This document shows, piece by piece, positions 1 to 6,349 of a stretch of DNA of 16,950 nucleotides. The DNA comes from JAAYAY01 sp964429355 (GTDB lineage: Bacteria; Planctomycetota; Planctomycetia; Pirellulales; Thermoguttaceae). The notes under the pieces are model-generated. The model had not been told where the DNA came from, made no database searches, and saw only the letters and a program-made list of their open reading frames with translations. A program made the position numbers and the translations under genes. The DNA is taken from positions 1 to 16,950 of the forward strand of contig CAYSCH010000201.1 of NCBI GenBank assembly GCA_964429355.1. Reading direction: 5' to 3'. The number at the start of each line of letters is the position of its first letter. Position 1 is the stretch's first letter.

Positions 1-753
1 ATAGTCGATCGTCTCGATCTCTTCGCCGATCAGTTCCACGTCGAAATCGCCGTCGTATCCCGCCTTGAGGAACTCGCGGACAATCTCGCCGACCGGAATG
101 ATGCCGTCTCCCAGACGGCAGCGAGATTGCTCCACCGACGGGCTCTCGCGGCCGTCACCCAGTTGGACCAGCGCCACACGGTCCGCAAACGTCGCGACTG
201 CCTCGGCGCAATTCTCCTCGTAGCCCAGATGATACGTATCGTACAGCAGCTTGACCGCCTTGCTCCCCACCGCGTCGCACAAATCGAGCACGTCGGCAAC
301 GTTCGTTAGGAAGGTGAACTCCCTGGCGCATCCCGGATGCATGGGCTCGATCGCCAGTTGCACCCCCAGTTCCTCGGCGGCGGGGGCCAATTGCTTGAGT
401 GCTTCCTTCATCAAACGCCGGGCATGATTCAGCGTGTGACCTGCCCTCGCCCCGCTGTAGACGACCAGGCAGTTCGTTTTCAAATCCCGTGCCGTGCGAA
501 GGGCTTCCATGGCGTCATCCAGCGATGCCCGAAAACTCCGCCCGTCGGAACCCGTAAAGCCACCGGCCCAGTGCAAGTGCGACACCGCCAGGCCAGTCTC
601 TTCCAGCAACTCAGCCGCCTTTTGTACCCCACAGTCGGACAGCTTGTGGCGCCAGACCCCGATCGCCGGAATTCCCGCGGCCGAGTAGCGGAGAACGTCC
701 TCTTCAAACGACCACCGGAAGGTCGTCGTTTCATTCAGTGACAATCGGACCAT
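1..753 (-). CDS. Sugar phosphate isomerase/epimerase family protein (xylose isomerase-like TIM barrel), 3' end outside window
   Basis: Translating the minus strand from ATG at 753 gives 251 codons without a stop up to the window edge, so the C-terminus is missing. The protein reads as an AP-endonuclease/xylose-isomerase-like TIM barrel. Candidate metal-site residues are E136 (in 'LAIEPMHP'), D172 and H175 (in 'LLYDTYHLGY') and E240 (in 'DFDVELIGEE'). 'HLHWAGG' near residue 60 and 'VQLGDGRESP' near 196 are also typical of the fold. Members isomerise or epimerise small sugars, inositols or related hydroxy acids, and the substrate cannot be told from sequence. GGGAG lies about 9 nt upstream of the chosen ATG. 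An ATG 8 nt further upstream is out of frame and stops after nine codons. The gene diverges from the LptF/G operon, and its upstream region carries the dispersed repeat described separately. Confidence 0.9.
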   Translation of the reverse strand, partial: MVRLSLNETTTFRWSFEEDVLRYSAAGIPAIGVWRHKLSDCGVQKAAELLEETGLAVSHLHWAGGFTGSDGRSFRASLDDAMEALRTARDLKTNCLVVYSGARAGHTLNHARRLMKEALKQLAPAAEELGVQLAIEPMHPGCAREFTFLTNVADVLDLCDAVGSKAVKLLYDTYHLGYEENCAEAVATFADRVALVQLGDGRESPSVEQSRCRLGDGIIPVGEIVREFLKAGYDGDFDVELIGEEIETIDY

Positions 754-1125
754 CTGTCATTGCTCCCGATAGGTTAGGGCGTGTCCGAAAGAAGGGCCTC
801 GCTTACGCGTCGGGTTTGCAAGGGCGCAATCGCCCTGCGCCTTGCGTCGGCAACGGGTGCGGGGCCCGGCATCAGGACAGCGGGTCCCCGTTTCTGGACA
901 GCCTGTCAGCGGTTCCGGGCCCAGCATCTCACCAAGCGGCAGGCAGTCCGTCAAATCGACCTCCCACATTTCCTAGACTTTCTCGATTCCTTGCCCGTCC
1001 AATTGACTCAGGAGCGTTTCGTAGTATGCGAAATCGCCCGATCCCTGTAAAGGAATCACTCGAAATCGCTCGCCTCGCCGCCTCGCCTGCCGTCTTCAAC
1101 TGATCTTGACCGGCCAGGGGCAACG
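754..1125. other. Intergenic region between divergent genes; no convincing gene
   Basis: These 372 bases separate the isomerase from the LptF/G permease. Open frames of 60-120 codons exist on both strands, but their translations are Arg/Pro/Ser-rich and low in family character, as expected from GC-rich non-coding DNA. The left third holds the planctomycete-like repeat and a small hairpin. TTGACT at 1003-1008 resembles a -35 box, but the matching -10 (TATGCG, 16 nt later) is poor, so no promoter is called. The region should contain start signals for both divergent units. Confidence 0.7.
786..845 (-). repeat. Dispersed planctomycete-type intergenic repeat with hairpin
   Basis: On the minus strand this stretch encodes the phrase 'LANPTRKRGP', and on the plus strand 'RRASLTRRV'. 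I recognise these from memory as recurrent spurious peptides in planctomycete genomes, produced by a common intergenic repeat with core AACCCGACGCGTAAGCGAGG (minus strand, about 797-816). Directly next to it, GGGCG (822-826) and CGCCC (831-835) form a 5-bp stem with a CAAT loop. A wider imperfect pairing joins 818-828 with 836-845. Only one copy is visible here, so the repeat status rests on memory and not on this window. Confidence 0.5.
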
Positions 1126-2334
1126 GTGCGACACTACCGCACCATGCGAATTCTCACCCGTTACATCCTCACGGAACTGACGAAGATCTTTGTGCTGGGC
1201 CTGTTTGCGCTCACGCCGGTGATTTTGATCGCCTTCATTTCCCAATTGGCCCGGCGATATAGTCTCCCGTTTGCCCAGATCCTGCAGCTTACGCCGTATC
1301 TTGTGCCGTTTGCCTTGAGCATCGCCCTTCCCGCCACGCTCCTCCTGGCCACGACAAGCGTCTATGCCCGCATGGCAGGTGCCAATGAAGTGGTTGCCCT
1401 CAAGGCTCAGGGCATCTCGCCGTGGACGGTGATCTGGCCGTCGGTCATGGTGGCCTTCAGCCTCAGCCTGGCCACGGTCTGGCTGAACGACCTGGCGGTT
1501 TCTTGGGGGCGAAACGGAACGCAACAAACCATCAGCAACGCCGTTGACAAGATTGCCTACAACATCTTGCGGACTCAGAAGTGCTACGGATCTCCGAATC
1601 TCTCGATCAACGTCAAACGAGTGGAAGGCGACCGCCTCATTCGGCCTACGATCTCCCTTCGGGGGCGCGAAGATAATCGAAGTATCACGATCACGGCTAT
1701 CGAAGCCAAGATGTGGTGTGACCACAAAAGGGGGGTTCTGGTCATCGAACTGACGGATGCCTATATCAATGTTGAGGGTAAAGGCAGGAACTCCGCCTCC
1801 ATACCCCACTATGTCTTCGAGATTCCATTGAAGCAGGCAAGCAGCGTGGAAGATCGATCCAGCGTACCCTCCAATATCGCGCTGGGCGAGATGGCGGGCG
1901 AAGAGGCTCGCCAGCGCGAGCGCATTGAGGATCACCGGCGAGAACTGGCCCTTCGTGGAGCCTTCGAGATGCTCTGCGGCGATTTCGACCAACTCGCCGG
2001 GCCCGAATGGAAAACTCGCTCCAATGTCACCCAGACTCTCACCAGCCGACTTCATCGTCTCCGTACGGAACCCCACCGCCGCTGGTCCGCAGGTTTCAGT
2101 TGTCTCTGCTTCCTCTGGGTCGGCGCTCCGATGGCCATTCGGCTCCGCAATTGCGACTTCCTCACCAGCTTCTTTCTCTGCTTCTTGCCGATCCTCGCCG
2201 TCTACTATCCGGTGATGATGTACGGCATTGATGGTGCCAAGAACGGTACCATTCCCGCATTTTCCGTCTGGGCCGGAGACCTCCTCCTCCTGGTCTGGGG
2301 CGCGTATCTTCTTCGAAAGGTGATCCGTTACTGA
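1126..2334 (+). CDS. LptF/LptG (YjgP/YjgQ) family permease
   Basis: This is a 402-aa inner-membrane protein with the LptF/LptG architecture. Three N-terminal membrane segments lie at about residues 20-40, 55-78 and 102-122. A soluble periplasmic domain spans about 125-310, and three C-terminal segments lie at about 320-338, 344-366 and 377-396. In Gram-negatives LptF and LptG pair with the ATPase LptB2 to lift lipopolysaccharide from the inner membrane onto the LptC/A bridge. The family start 'MRILTRYILTE' corresponds to ATG 1144. GTG 1126 is chosen because AGGGG sits 5 nt before it and no Shine-Dalgarno precedes 1144, but either start is possible. No second lptF/lptG gene lies beside it, although family members are usually paired; here the next gene is a GT39-like enzyme 11 nt downstream. 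Family assignment is strong; F versus G is not resolvable. Confidence 0.88.
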   Translation: MRHYRTMRILTRYILTELTKIFVLGLFALTPVILIAFISQLARRYSLPFAQILQLTPYLVPFALSIALPATLLLATTSVYARMAGANEVVALKAQGISPWTVIWPSVMVAFSLSLATVWLNDLAVSWGRNGTQQTISNAVDKIAYNILRTQKCYGSPNLSINVKRVEGDRLIRPTISLRGREDNRSITITAIEAKMWCDHKRGVLVIELTDAYINVEGKGRNSASIPHYVFEIPLKQASSVEDRSSVPSNIALGEMAGEEARQRERIEDHRRELALRGAFEMLCGDFDQLAGPEWKTRSNVTQTLTSRLHRLRTEPHRRWSAGFSCLCFLWVGAPMAIRLRNCDFLTSFFLCFLPILAVYYPVMMYGIDGAKNGTIPAFSVWAGDLLLLVWGAYLLRKVIRY

Positions 2335-2345
2335 GGCGGTTCCAT

Positions 2346-4004
2346 ATGCCCCGAAGAACTCAGGTCGCCGTTTTGGGTGCCATGGTCGTCGTGGCTTGCC
2401 TGGTGCAGGCGCTTGCCATTTGGCGTACCGCGGTGCCTGCCCTGGATGCCGTCCGCTTCGTGAACGCCGCCAGGGCAGTTGACGAGTTCGGCCTGCTCGG
2501 CGTGCTGCGAGATCAGGCAGACCCCCCGCTGTTTCCGATTTCGGTTTGGTCCGTCCACCGGATTCTGACCGGCGCCGTTGGCGAGTTCCGCGAGTCCTGG
2601 GCCCTCAGCGTTCAGCTTGCGGCTGCACTCCCGCTGGTCGTGCTTCCGATTCCTGTCTTTCTCCTCGGCAAACGCTTCGCCGGCCCGCACACCGCGATGC
2701 TCGGGACTTTGTTGGTGCTGTGCGTTCCCGAACTCTTGCGACTCGGCGCCGACGGAATCAGCGACAGTACCCACCTCCTGGCGATCTCGGTCGCCCTCGT
2801 TCTTCTGACTGGCCATCTCCAGCCTGCCGAACGGTCAGATGCCTCTTTCGTCCCGCCACTCCTGGCTGGCCTTGTGACGGCCCTCGCCGTGCTTACCCGG
2901 CCCGAGGCCGCCGTCCTGGCCGTTGCCTTTGCCGCCCTTCTTGGGATACGCGGAATTCGCCACCGCCAAGTCCCGTGGCGTTCGGCCCTTCCCTACGCGG
3001 TCGGCCTGACGGCAATTCTCGGACCCTGCCTTCTGCTGCTCACAATCGCCTCGCAGCAGGTTGTCTCCGAGGCCGTCCGGAAACAGGGACTGCCTCCCGA
3101 AGGTTGCCTCGCAAACCCCTTGCCCACACAACCTGCAGGGTACCTGCCCCCCTTTGATAGCCAGTCCGTACGTCGGACTCTCCCTTCAAAGCCAGATCTC
3201 TCCTGCGAAGCAGGCCTCCAGACACTTTCAGAAGAGCCCCTCTCCTTTGCCCCGAAAGATCCCACGATAAGCATCCGCCGGCGCGGCCTGACAGCCGCCG
3301 GTCTCCAGTTGGTCGACGAACTGCCTCGAGCTTTTGGGTATCTGCCGGGCATCTTTGCCCTTGTCGGTTTGTACCGACTGAGGCGTCGACCTGTCAGCGA
3401 TGCCGACCGCCTTGTCGAGGTCTTCTGCACCCTCCTCCTGTTGGCGATCGTCTTCCATACCGCCCGAGAAGGCTATCTTTCCGCTCGCCATCTGCTCCCT
3501 CTCGCCCTGGCGGCCACGGCTTGCATCGGAACCGGCTCGCAGACAATCGCCGAGGGGCTCTGTCGCGGCCTCGGCAATGGGCGTACGCGCCACACGCCCC
3601 TGGCGGCGACGGCCCTGGCTTTGCTCGTTGCCACCGCCTGTACCTTCTACGCCGCCCGGCCTCATCGCGAGAGCCGGATGGGGCACCGTTCTGCTGCCTG
3701 CTGGCTTGCCGATCATGGCCATCGCGGTGACCACGTGGTCGATACCCAGGGGTGGACCGGACTCTATTCGGGACTGACGACCATCCCGTTTGGCCGGTCT
3801 CGTCCGGAATGGTCGCATCCCAAGCTGCGCTACCTGGTCATCGAGGCTCGCGAGCTGGCCTGCGACAGTCGCCGGAGCCGGACGATTCTGCGTTTGCTCC
3901 GATCCGCCGGGACTCTTGTGGCCACCTTCCCCTCGCCCCAAACATCCAACCGCCGTCCCCCGGCAACCGTGTTGGTTTACCAATGGAATGGAAACCGTCC
4001 TTGA
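2346..4004 (+). CDS. GT39-like multipass membrane glycosyltransferase (ArnT/PMT superfamily)
   Basis: A 552-aa protein with about ten hydrophobic segments between residues 8 and 440 and a hydrophilic C-terminal domain of about 110 residues. The order is that of the GT-C fold, which uses a polyprenyl-phosphate sugar donor on the periplasmic face. The first external loop has D34 in 'ALDAVRFVNAAR', the usual place of the catalytic acid. 'ADPPLFPISVW' follows near residue 58. 'DSTHLLAISVALVLL' (about 139) and 'LSARHLLPLALAA' (about 382) match conserved blocks of the superfamily. ATG 2346 has GAGG 2332-2335 upstream, overlapping the stop of the LptF/G gene, and the next gene begins 2 nt after this stop, so the three genes look co-transcribed. 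It probably transfers a sugar to a lipid or glycan in the envelope; the acceptor is unknown. Confidence 0.78.
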   Translation: MPRRTQVAVLGAMVVVACLVQALAIWRTAVPALDAVRFVNAARAVDEFGLLGVLRDQADPPLFPISVWSVHRILTGAVGEFRESWALSVQLAAALPLVVLPIPVFLLGKRFAGPHTAMLGTLLVLCVPELLRLGADGISDSTHLLAISVALVLLTGHLQPAERSDASFVPPLLAGLVTALAVLTRPEAAVLAVAFAALLGIRGIRHRQVPWRSALPYAVGLTAILGPCLLLLTIASQQVVSEAVRKQGLPPEGCLANPLPTQPAGYLPPFDSQSVRRTLPSKPDLSCEAGLQTLSEEPLSFAPKDPTISIRRRGLTAAGLQLVDELPRAFGYLPGIFALVGLYRLRRRPVSDADRLVEVFCTLLLLAIVFHTAREGYLSARHLLPLALAATACIGTGSQTIAEGLCRGLGNGRTRHTPLAATALALLVATACTFYAARPHRESRMGHRSAACWLADHGHRGDHVVDTQGWTGLYSGLTTIPFGRSRPEWSHPKLRYLVIEARELACDSRRSRTILRLLRSAGTLVATFPSPQTSNRRPPATVLVYQWNGNRP

Positions 4005-4006
4005 CC

Positions 4007-4768
4007 ATGTGGCACGATACTCGAACATTCGTTCGTTGCGCGAAAGAGGCCTTCGATTTCCCGCCGCCGGTCCACGAATATGGCCTCGCAGTTGCAGGCG
4101 GGCCGATCCTCACGGCGCAGCGCAGCGAACCCACGTGCCCTGGCGCGACAGGCGATCCGGCGGGGAAGGGCCCGCTGCTTCAGCCTCTTGAGGAGCTGAC
4201 ACAATTGCCTCAGAAGTCGGGCTCCGTCGGCACCGTGGCTTGTTTGAACGTCTTCCAGCACGTTGCCGATCCCAAGGCCGTTGCCGATGAGATGATTCGC
4301 GTCTTGGCGCCAAGCGGAGTCCTTCTCGTCTGCAGTTGCACGGGCGGGCACCCCGCTGCGAATGCCGATCTTCTCTGGCGACCCGCTCCGCACGCATTCC
4401 AGAGGCTTCTCGCCCCCCTGGAGGCCACGCTCGTGGGATGGCAAGGGCGAGAAGGCAATCCGCACAGTATCTATGCGATCGGCTCGAAGGCACCCGTCAC
4501 ACCGCTCTTTCTGGCGGGTGTCAACCAGTTCCTGAAGACCTTTCGTCATGCTCTCTCCCGCCAGCAGCACTCTGTGCCATGGACCGAAAAGGCTCGCGAA
4601 TGGCTCGCCCGGGTCTCGGGCCGCCCCAGCTCCGGACGCGGTCGGGCCGACTATTACCACTCCCAGTTCTTCATGCACGCCCAGGTCGACCCCCAGTTTC
4701 AACTCGATGTCCTCGCCAACTGCCTCCAACTGGACAAGATCGGTACGCGTCTTGATCTGAGTTCCTGA
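4007..4768 (+). CDS. Class I SAM methyltransferase-like protein with degenerate cofactor site
   Basis: A 253-aa protein. 'MWHDTRTFVRCAKEAFDFPP' is followed at 78-104 by a block like motifs II-III of class I methyltransferases ('SVGTVACLNVFQHV', then 'EMIRVLAPSGVLLV'). Next comes 'DLLWRPAPHAFQRLLAPL' at 121-138, close to the family block D-Y-W-R-F-T-P-E-x-F. The glycine-rich motif I is poor: 'VHEYGLAVAGG' at 22-32 stands where V-x-E-x-G-S is expected. The following 40 residues lack the expected second strand with its acidic ribose-binding residue. It may therefore bind SAM weakly or not at all. ATG 4007 starts 2 nt after the GT39 stop; an in-frame ATG at 3983 would overlap that gene. The arrangement fits methylation of an envelope glycan or lipid, but the substrate is unknown. 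Confidence 0.68.
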   Translation: MWHDTRTFVRCAKEAFDFPPPVHEYGLAVAGGPILTAQRSEPTCPGATGDPAGKGPLLQPLEELTQLPQKSGSVGTVACLNVFQHVADPKAVADEMIRVLAPSGVLLVCSCTGGHPAANADLLWRPAPHAFQRLLAPLEATLVGWQGREGNPHSIYAIGSKAPVTPLFLAGVNQFLKTFRHALSRQQHSVPWTEKAREWLARVSGRPSSGRGRADYYHSQFFMHAQVDPQFQLDVLANCLQLDKIGTRLDLSS

Positions 4769-4877
4769 GACGCTCGCCGCACACCCCCTCGGCGAACCTC
4801 GGAGTACGCGGTCCCATATCCGCCCTCCCACCACAGACGCCCCCTTCTCCCCCAGGCCCCCCACCGGCCACCCCGCA

Positions 4878-4896
4878 CGACCGTCACAATCGGTCG
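4878..4896. other. Small inverted repeat in the gap before the Tad-like genes
   Basis: CGACCG (4878-4883) and CGGTCG (4891-4896) are perfect inverted arms around a 7-nt loop, 110 nt after the methyltransferase-like stop. There is no T-run after it, so it is not a standard intrinsic terminator. The rest of the 253-nt gap is C-rich and shows no gene. Six-base stems occur by chance in GC-rich DNA. Confidence 0.25.
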
Positions 4897-5021
4897 CCGG
4901 CACGTCGAATATGAGGGGTATTTGCCCGCATCCATTCCCTTCTCGCCGCGGCATCGAGGGAGTCGAGCTAGGTTTTACATTGCAGGGACTCCGCTTTGCC
5001 TCGTATTGGGTGGAAAGGGCA

Positions 5022-5561
5022 ATGTCTTCCAGTTCGATGACCTCCGCAACGGCCTTCCAGAATGTTTTCCGTTTCCAGACCTCACGGGCACGACCGATCG
5101 TCGCTCTCTCTCGGCGACGCCGGGGCGCATCGGTCGTCGAAGTCGCCTTCGTGATGCCCGTGTTTCTCCTGTTCATCTTCTTCATCATGCAGTTCGGGCA
5201 TGCATACATGGTCAGGAACATGCTCAACTCGGCCTGCAGGAACGCCGCCCGCTTCGGTTCAACCGCGGGAGTCACGACTTCCGCTGCCACGGAGCGCGCC
5301 CTGCGGATCCTGTCGCCGATCGCCGACTCCGATGAAATCGACTTGATTGTCAAAGACGTACCGATGGTCGACTCCGGAGAGCCCGTTCCCGATTCGTCAG
5401 CGGAATGCCACACTCTCCCCGATATCGAACTGAGCGATGCCGAGCCGCGTCAACCTTTCCTGGTTCGTGCACAAGTCCGGTATGGCGATGTGGCGTTCAT
5501 CGTCATGCCCGGTTTCGCCGACCTGCCGATTGTCGGACAATCCGTAACGCGACACGAATGA
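5022..5561 (+). CDS. TadE-like pseudopilin (first of two)
   Basis: A 179-aa protein with a cytoplasmic leader, one N-terminal membrane helix (about 37-60) and an external C-terminal domain, the shape of TadE/TadF minor pseudopilins. The prepilin-peptidase signature is classic: 'RRRRG' ends at G35, with E40 at +5 of the mature chain, followed by 'VAFVMPVFLLFIFF'. 'MLNSACRNAARFGS' at 67-80 and the terminal 'SVTRHE' also fit the family. ATG 5022 is chosen because GGAAAGG (5012-5018) precedes it. The open frame extends upstream to 4911, but that part looks non-coding. It lies 62 nt before a second TadE-like gene, with TadG/VWA next. Tad minor pseudopilins act in assembly of Flp-type adhesive pili or export systems. 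The major pilin and motor genes are not in this window. Confidence 0.88.
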   Translation: MSSSSMTSATAFQNVFRFQTSRARPIVALSRRRRGASVVEVAFVMPVFLLFIFFIMQFGHAYMVRNMLNSACRNAARFGSTAGVTTSAATERALRILSPIADSDEIDLIVKDVPMVDSGEPVPDSSAECHTLPDIELSDAEPRQPFLVRAQVRYGDVAFIVMPGFADLPIVGQSVTRHE

Positions 5562-5623
5562 CTCATCCCTGAAACATTTCCGGAAAGAACGACCGTCCTG
5601 CTACCCGTTTTCCGAGGTCAACC

Positions 5624-6112
5624 ATGCTACTGGACTTCACTTCCAGGAAACGACGCCCCGAAGAGCGTCGCGCGGCCGCCGTGGTCGAATTTGCCGTTGC
5701 CGCACCCCTGTTGGTCATCATGGTCTTTGGCATGGTCGAGGCCAGCCGCCTCTACGAAATGCAGAATCAGCTTCTCATGGCGGCTCGCGAAGGCGCCCGC
5801 CTGGCAGCCATGGAGCGATCCGAAGTTGTCGCCGCCGGCGAATCCCTCAACAACAAAATGATCGCAGACGTTCGCACGTACCTGATCGCCGCCGGCCTCC
5901 CCGGCAACGACGCCACAATCACCATCGAAGATTTCGAGAACCCCGGCACCCCGCTGGATCTCAGTGACCCTGAAAATGACCTGGCACTATTTCAGTTGAA
6001 TGTACGTTTGCCCTATTCTTCCGTCCGCTCCGCGTGGACACCCGGTCCGGCCCAGTTCGATCTGGTAGGCACGGCTGTGTTCCGCAACGCGGTCGCCGCA
6101 TTGGCCGAGTGA
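5624..6112 (+). CDS. TadE-like pseudopilin (second)
   Basis: A 162-aa protein with one N-terminal membrane helix (about 19-42) and a soluble outer domain. 'ERRAAAVVEFAVAAPLLVIM' aligns with the TadE motif. E22 is the conserved +5 glutamate, but the residue before the expected cleavage site is A17 and not the usual glycine. 'QLLMAAREGARLAAMERSE' (49-67) is the conserved block after the helix, and 'LVGTAVFRNA' near the end matches the usual C-terminal strand. GAGG at 5614-5617 sets the start at ATG 5624. It is paired with the preceding TadE-like gene and probably lies in the same operon, forming a heterologous pair as TadE and TadF do. Confidence 0.87.
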   Translation: MLLDFTSRKRRPEERRAAAVVEFAVAAPLLVIMVFGMVEASRLYEMQNQLLMAAREGARLAAMERSEVVAAGESLNNKMIADVRTYLIAAGLPGNDATITIEDFENPGTPLDLSDPENDLALFQLNVRLPYSSVRSAWTPGPAQFDLVGTAVFRNAVAALAE

Positions 6113-6349
6113 TGGTGGGAGGGCGAAATAGAACCCTGCGATCGGCAAGTCGCCGCCACAACAACGGCTCATGAACAACTTCGTCCCTCTTCCTCCCCCC
6201 TTGGGGCTGAGGAGCCGGCCAGTGGCTTGAAAAGCTGGAAGTTGTCTCGGAGCCTTTGCCAGGACGCCTCGCCGTCTCGGGAGCTTATCCCTGGACTCAT
6301 CCTTGATTCAACCGCATGGCGTGTGCATCCTTCGAAAGGGGAAAAACCA

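Noticed and set aside
738..1103. Open frame of 121 codons in the first intergenic region
   Set aside because: It overlaps the isomerase start and crosses the repeat, and its translation has no domain character; other frames here are equally open because of high GC.
1096..2076. 326-codon minus-strand frame
   Set aside because: It is antisense to the clear LptF/G permease and reads as a charged, low-complexity shadow.
4980..5009. TTGCAG / TATTGG pair before the first TadE-like gene
   Set aside because: The implied transcription start would fall inside the ribosome binding site, leaving no room for a leader.
3977..5413. 478-codon minus-strand frame
   Set aside because: It spans the methyltransferase-like gene, a gap and the TadE-like gene in antisense and shows no family motif.
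5577..5586. TTTCCGGAAA palindrome between the TadE-like genes
   Set aside because: It is a single 10-bp palindrome within a likely operon, with no second copy or flanking signal seen.
6191..6213. Hairpin-like CCTC/GAGG and CCCC/GGGG arms before the TadG gene
   Set aside because: The loop is only 2 nt and the stem is interrupted; with no T-run it is not convincing as a terminator or attenuator.
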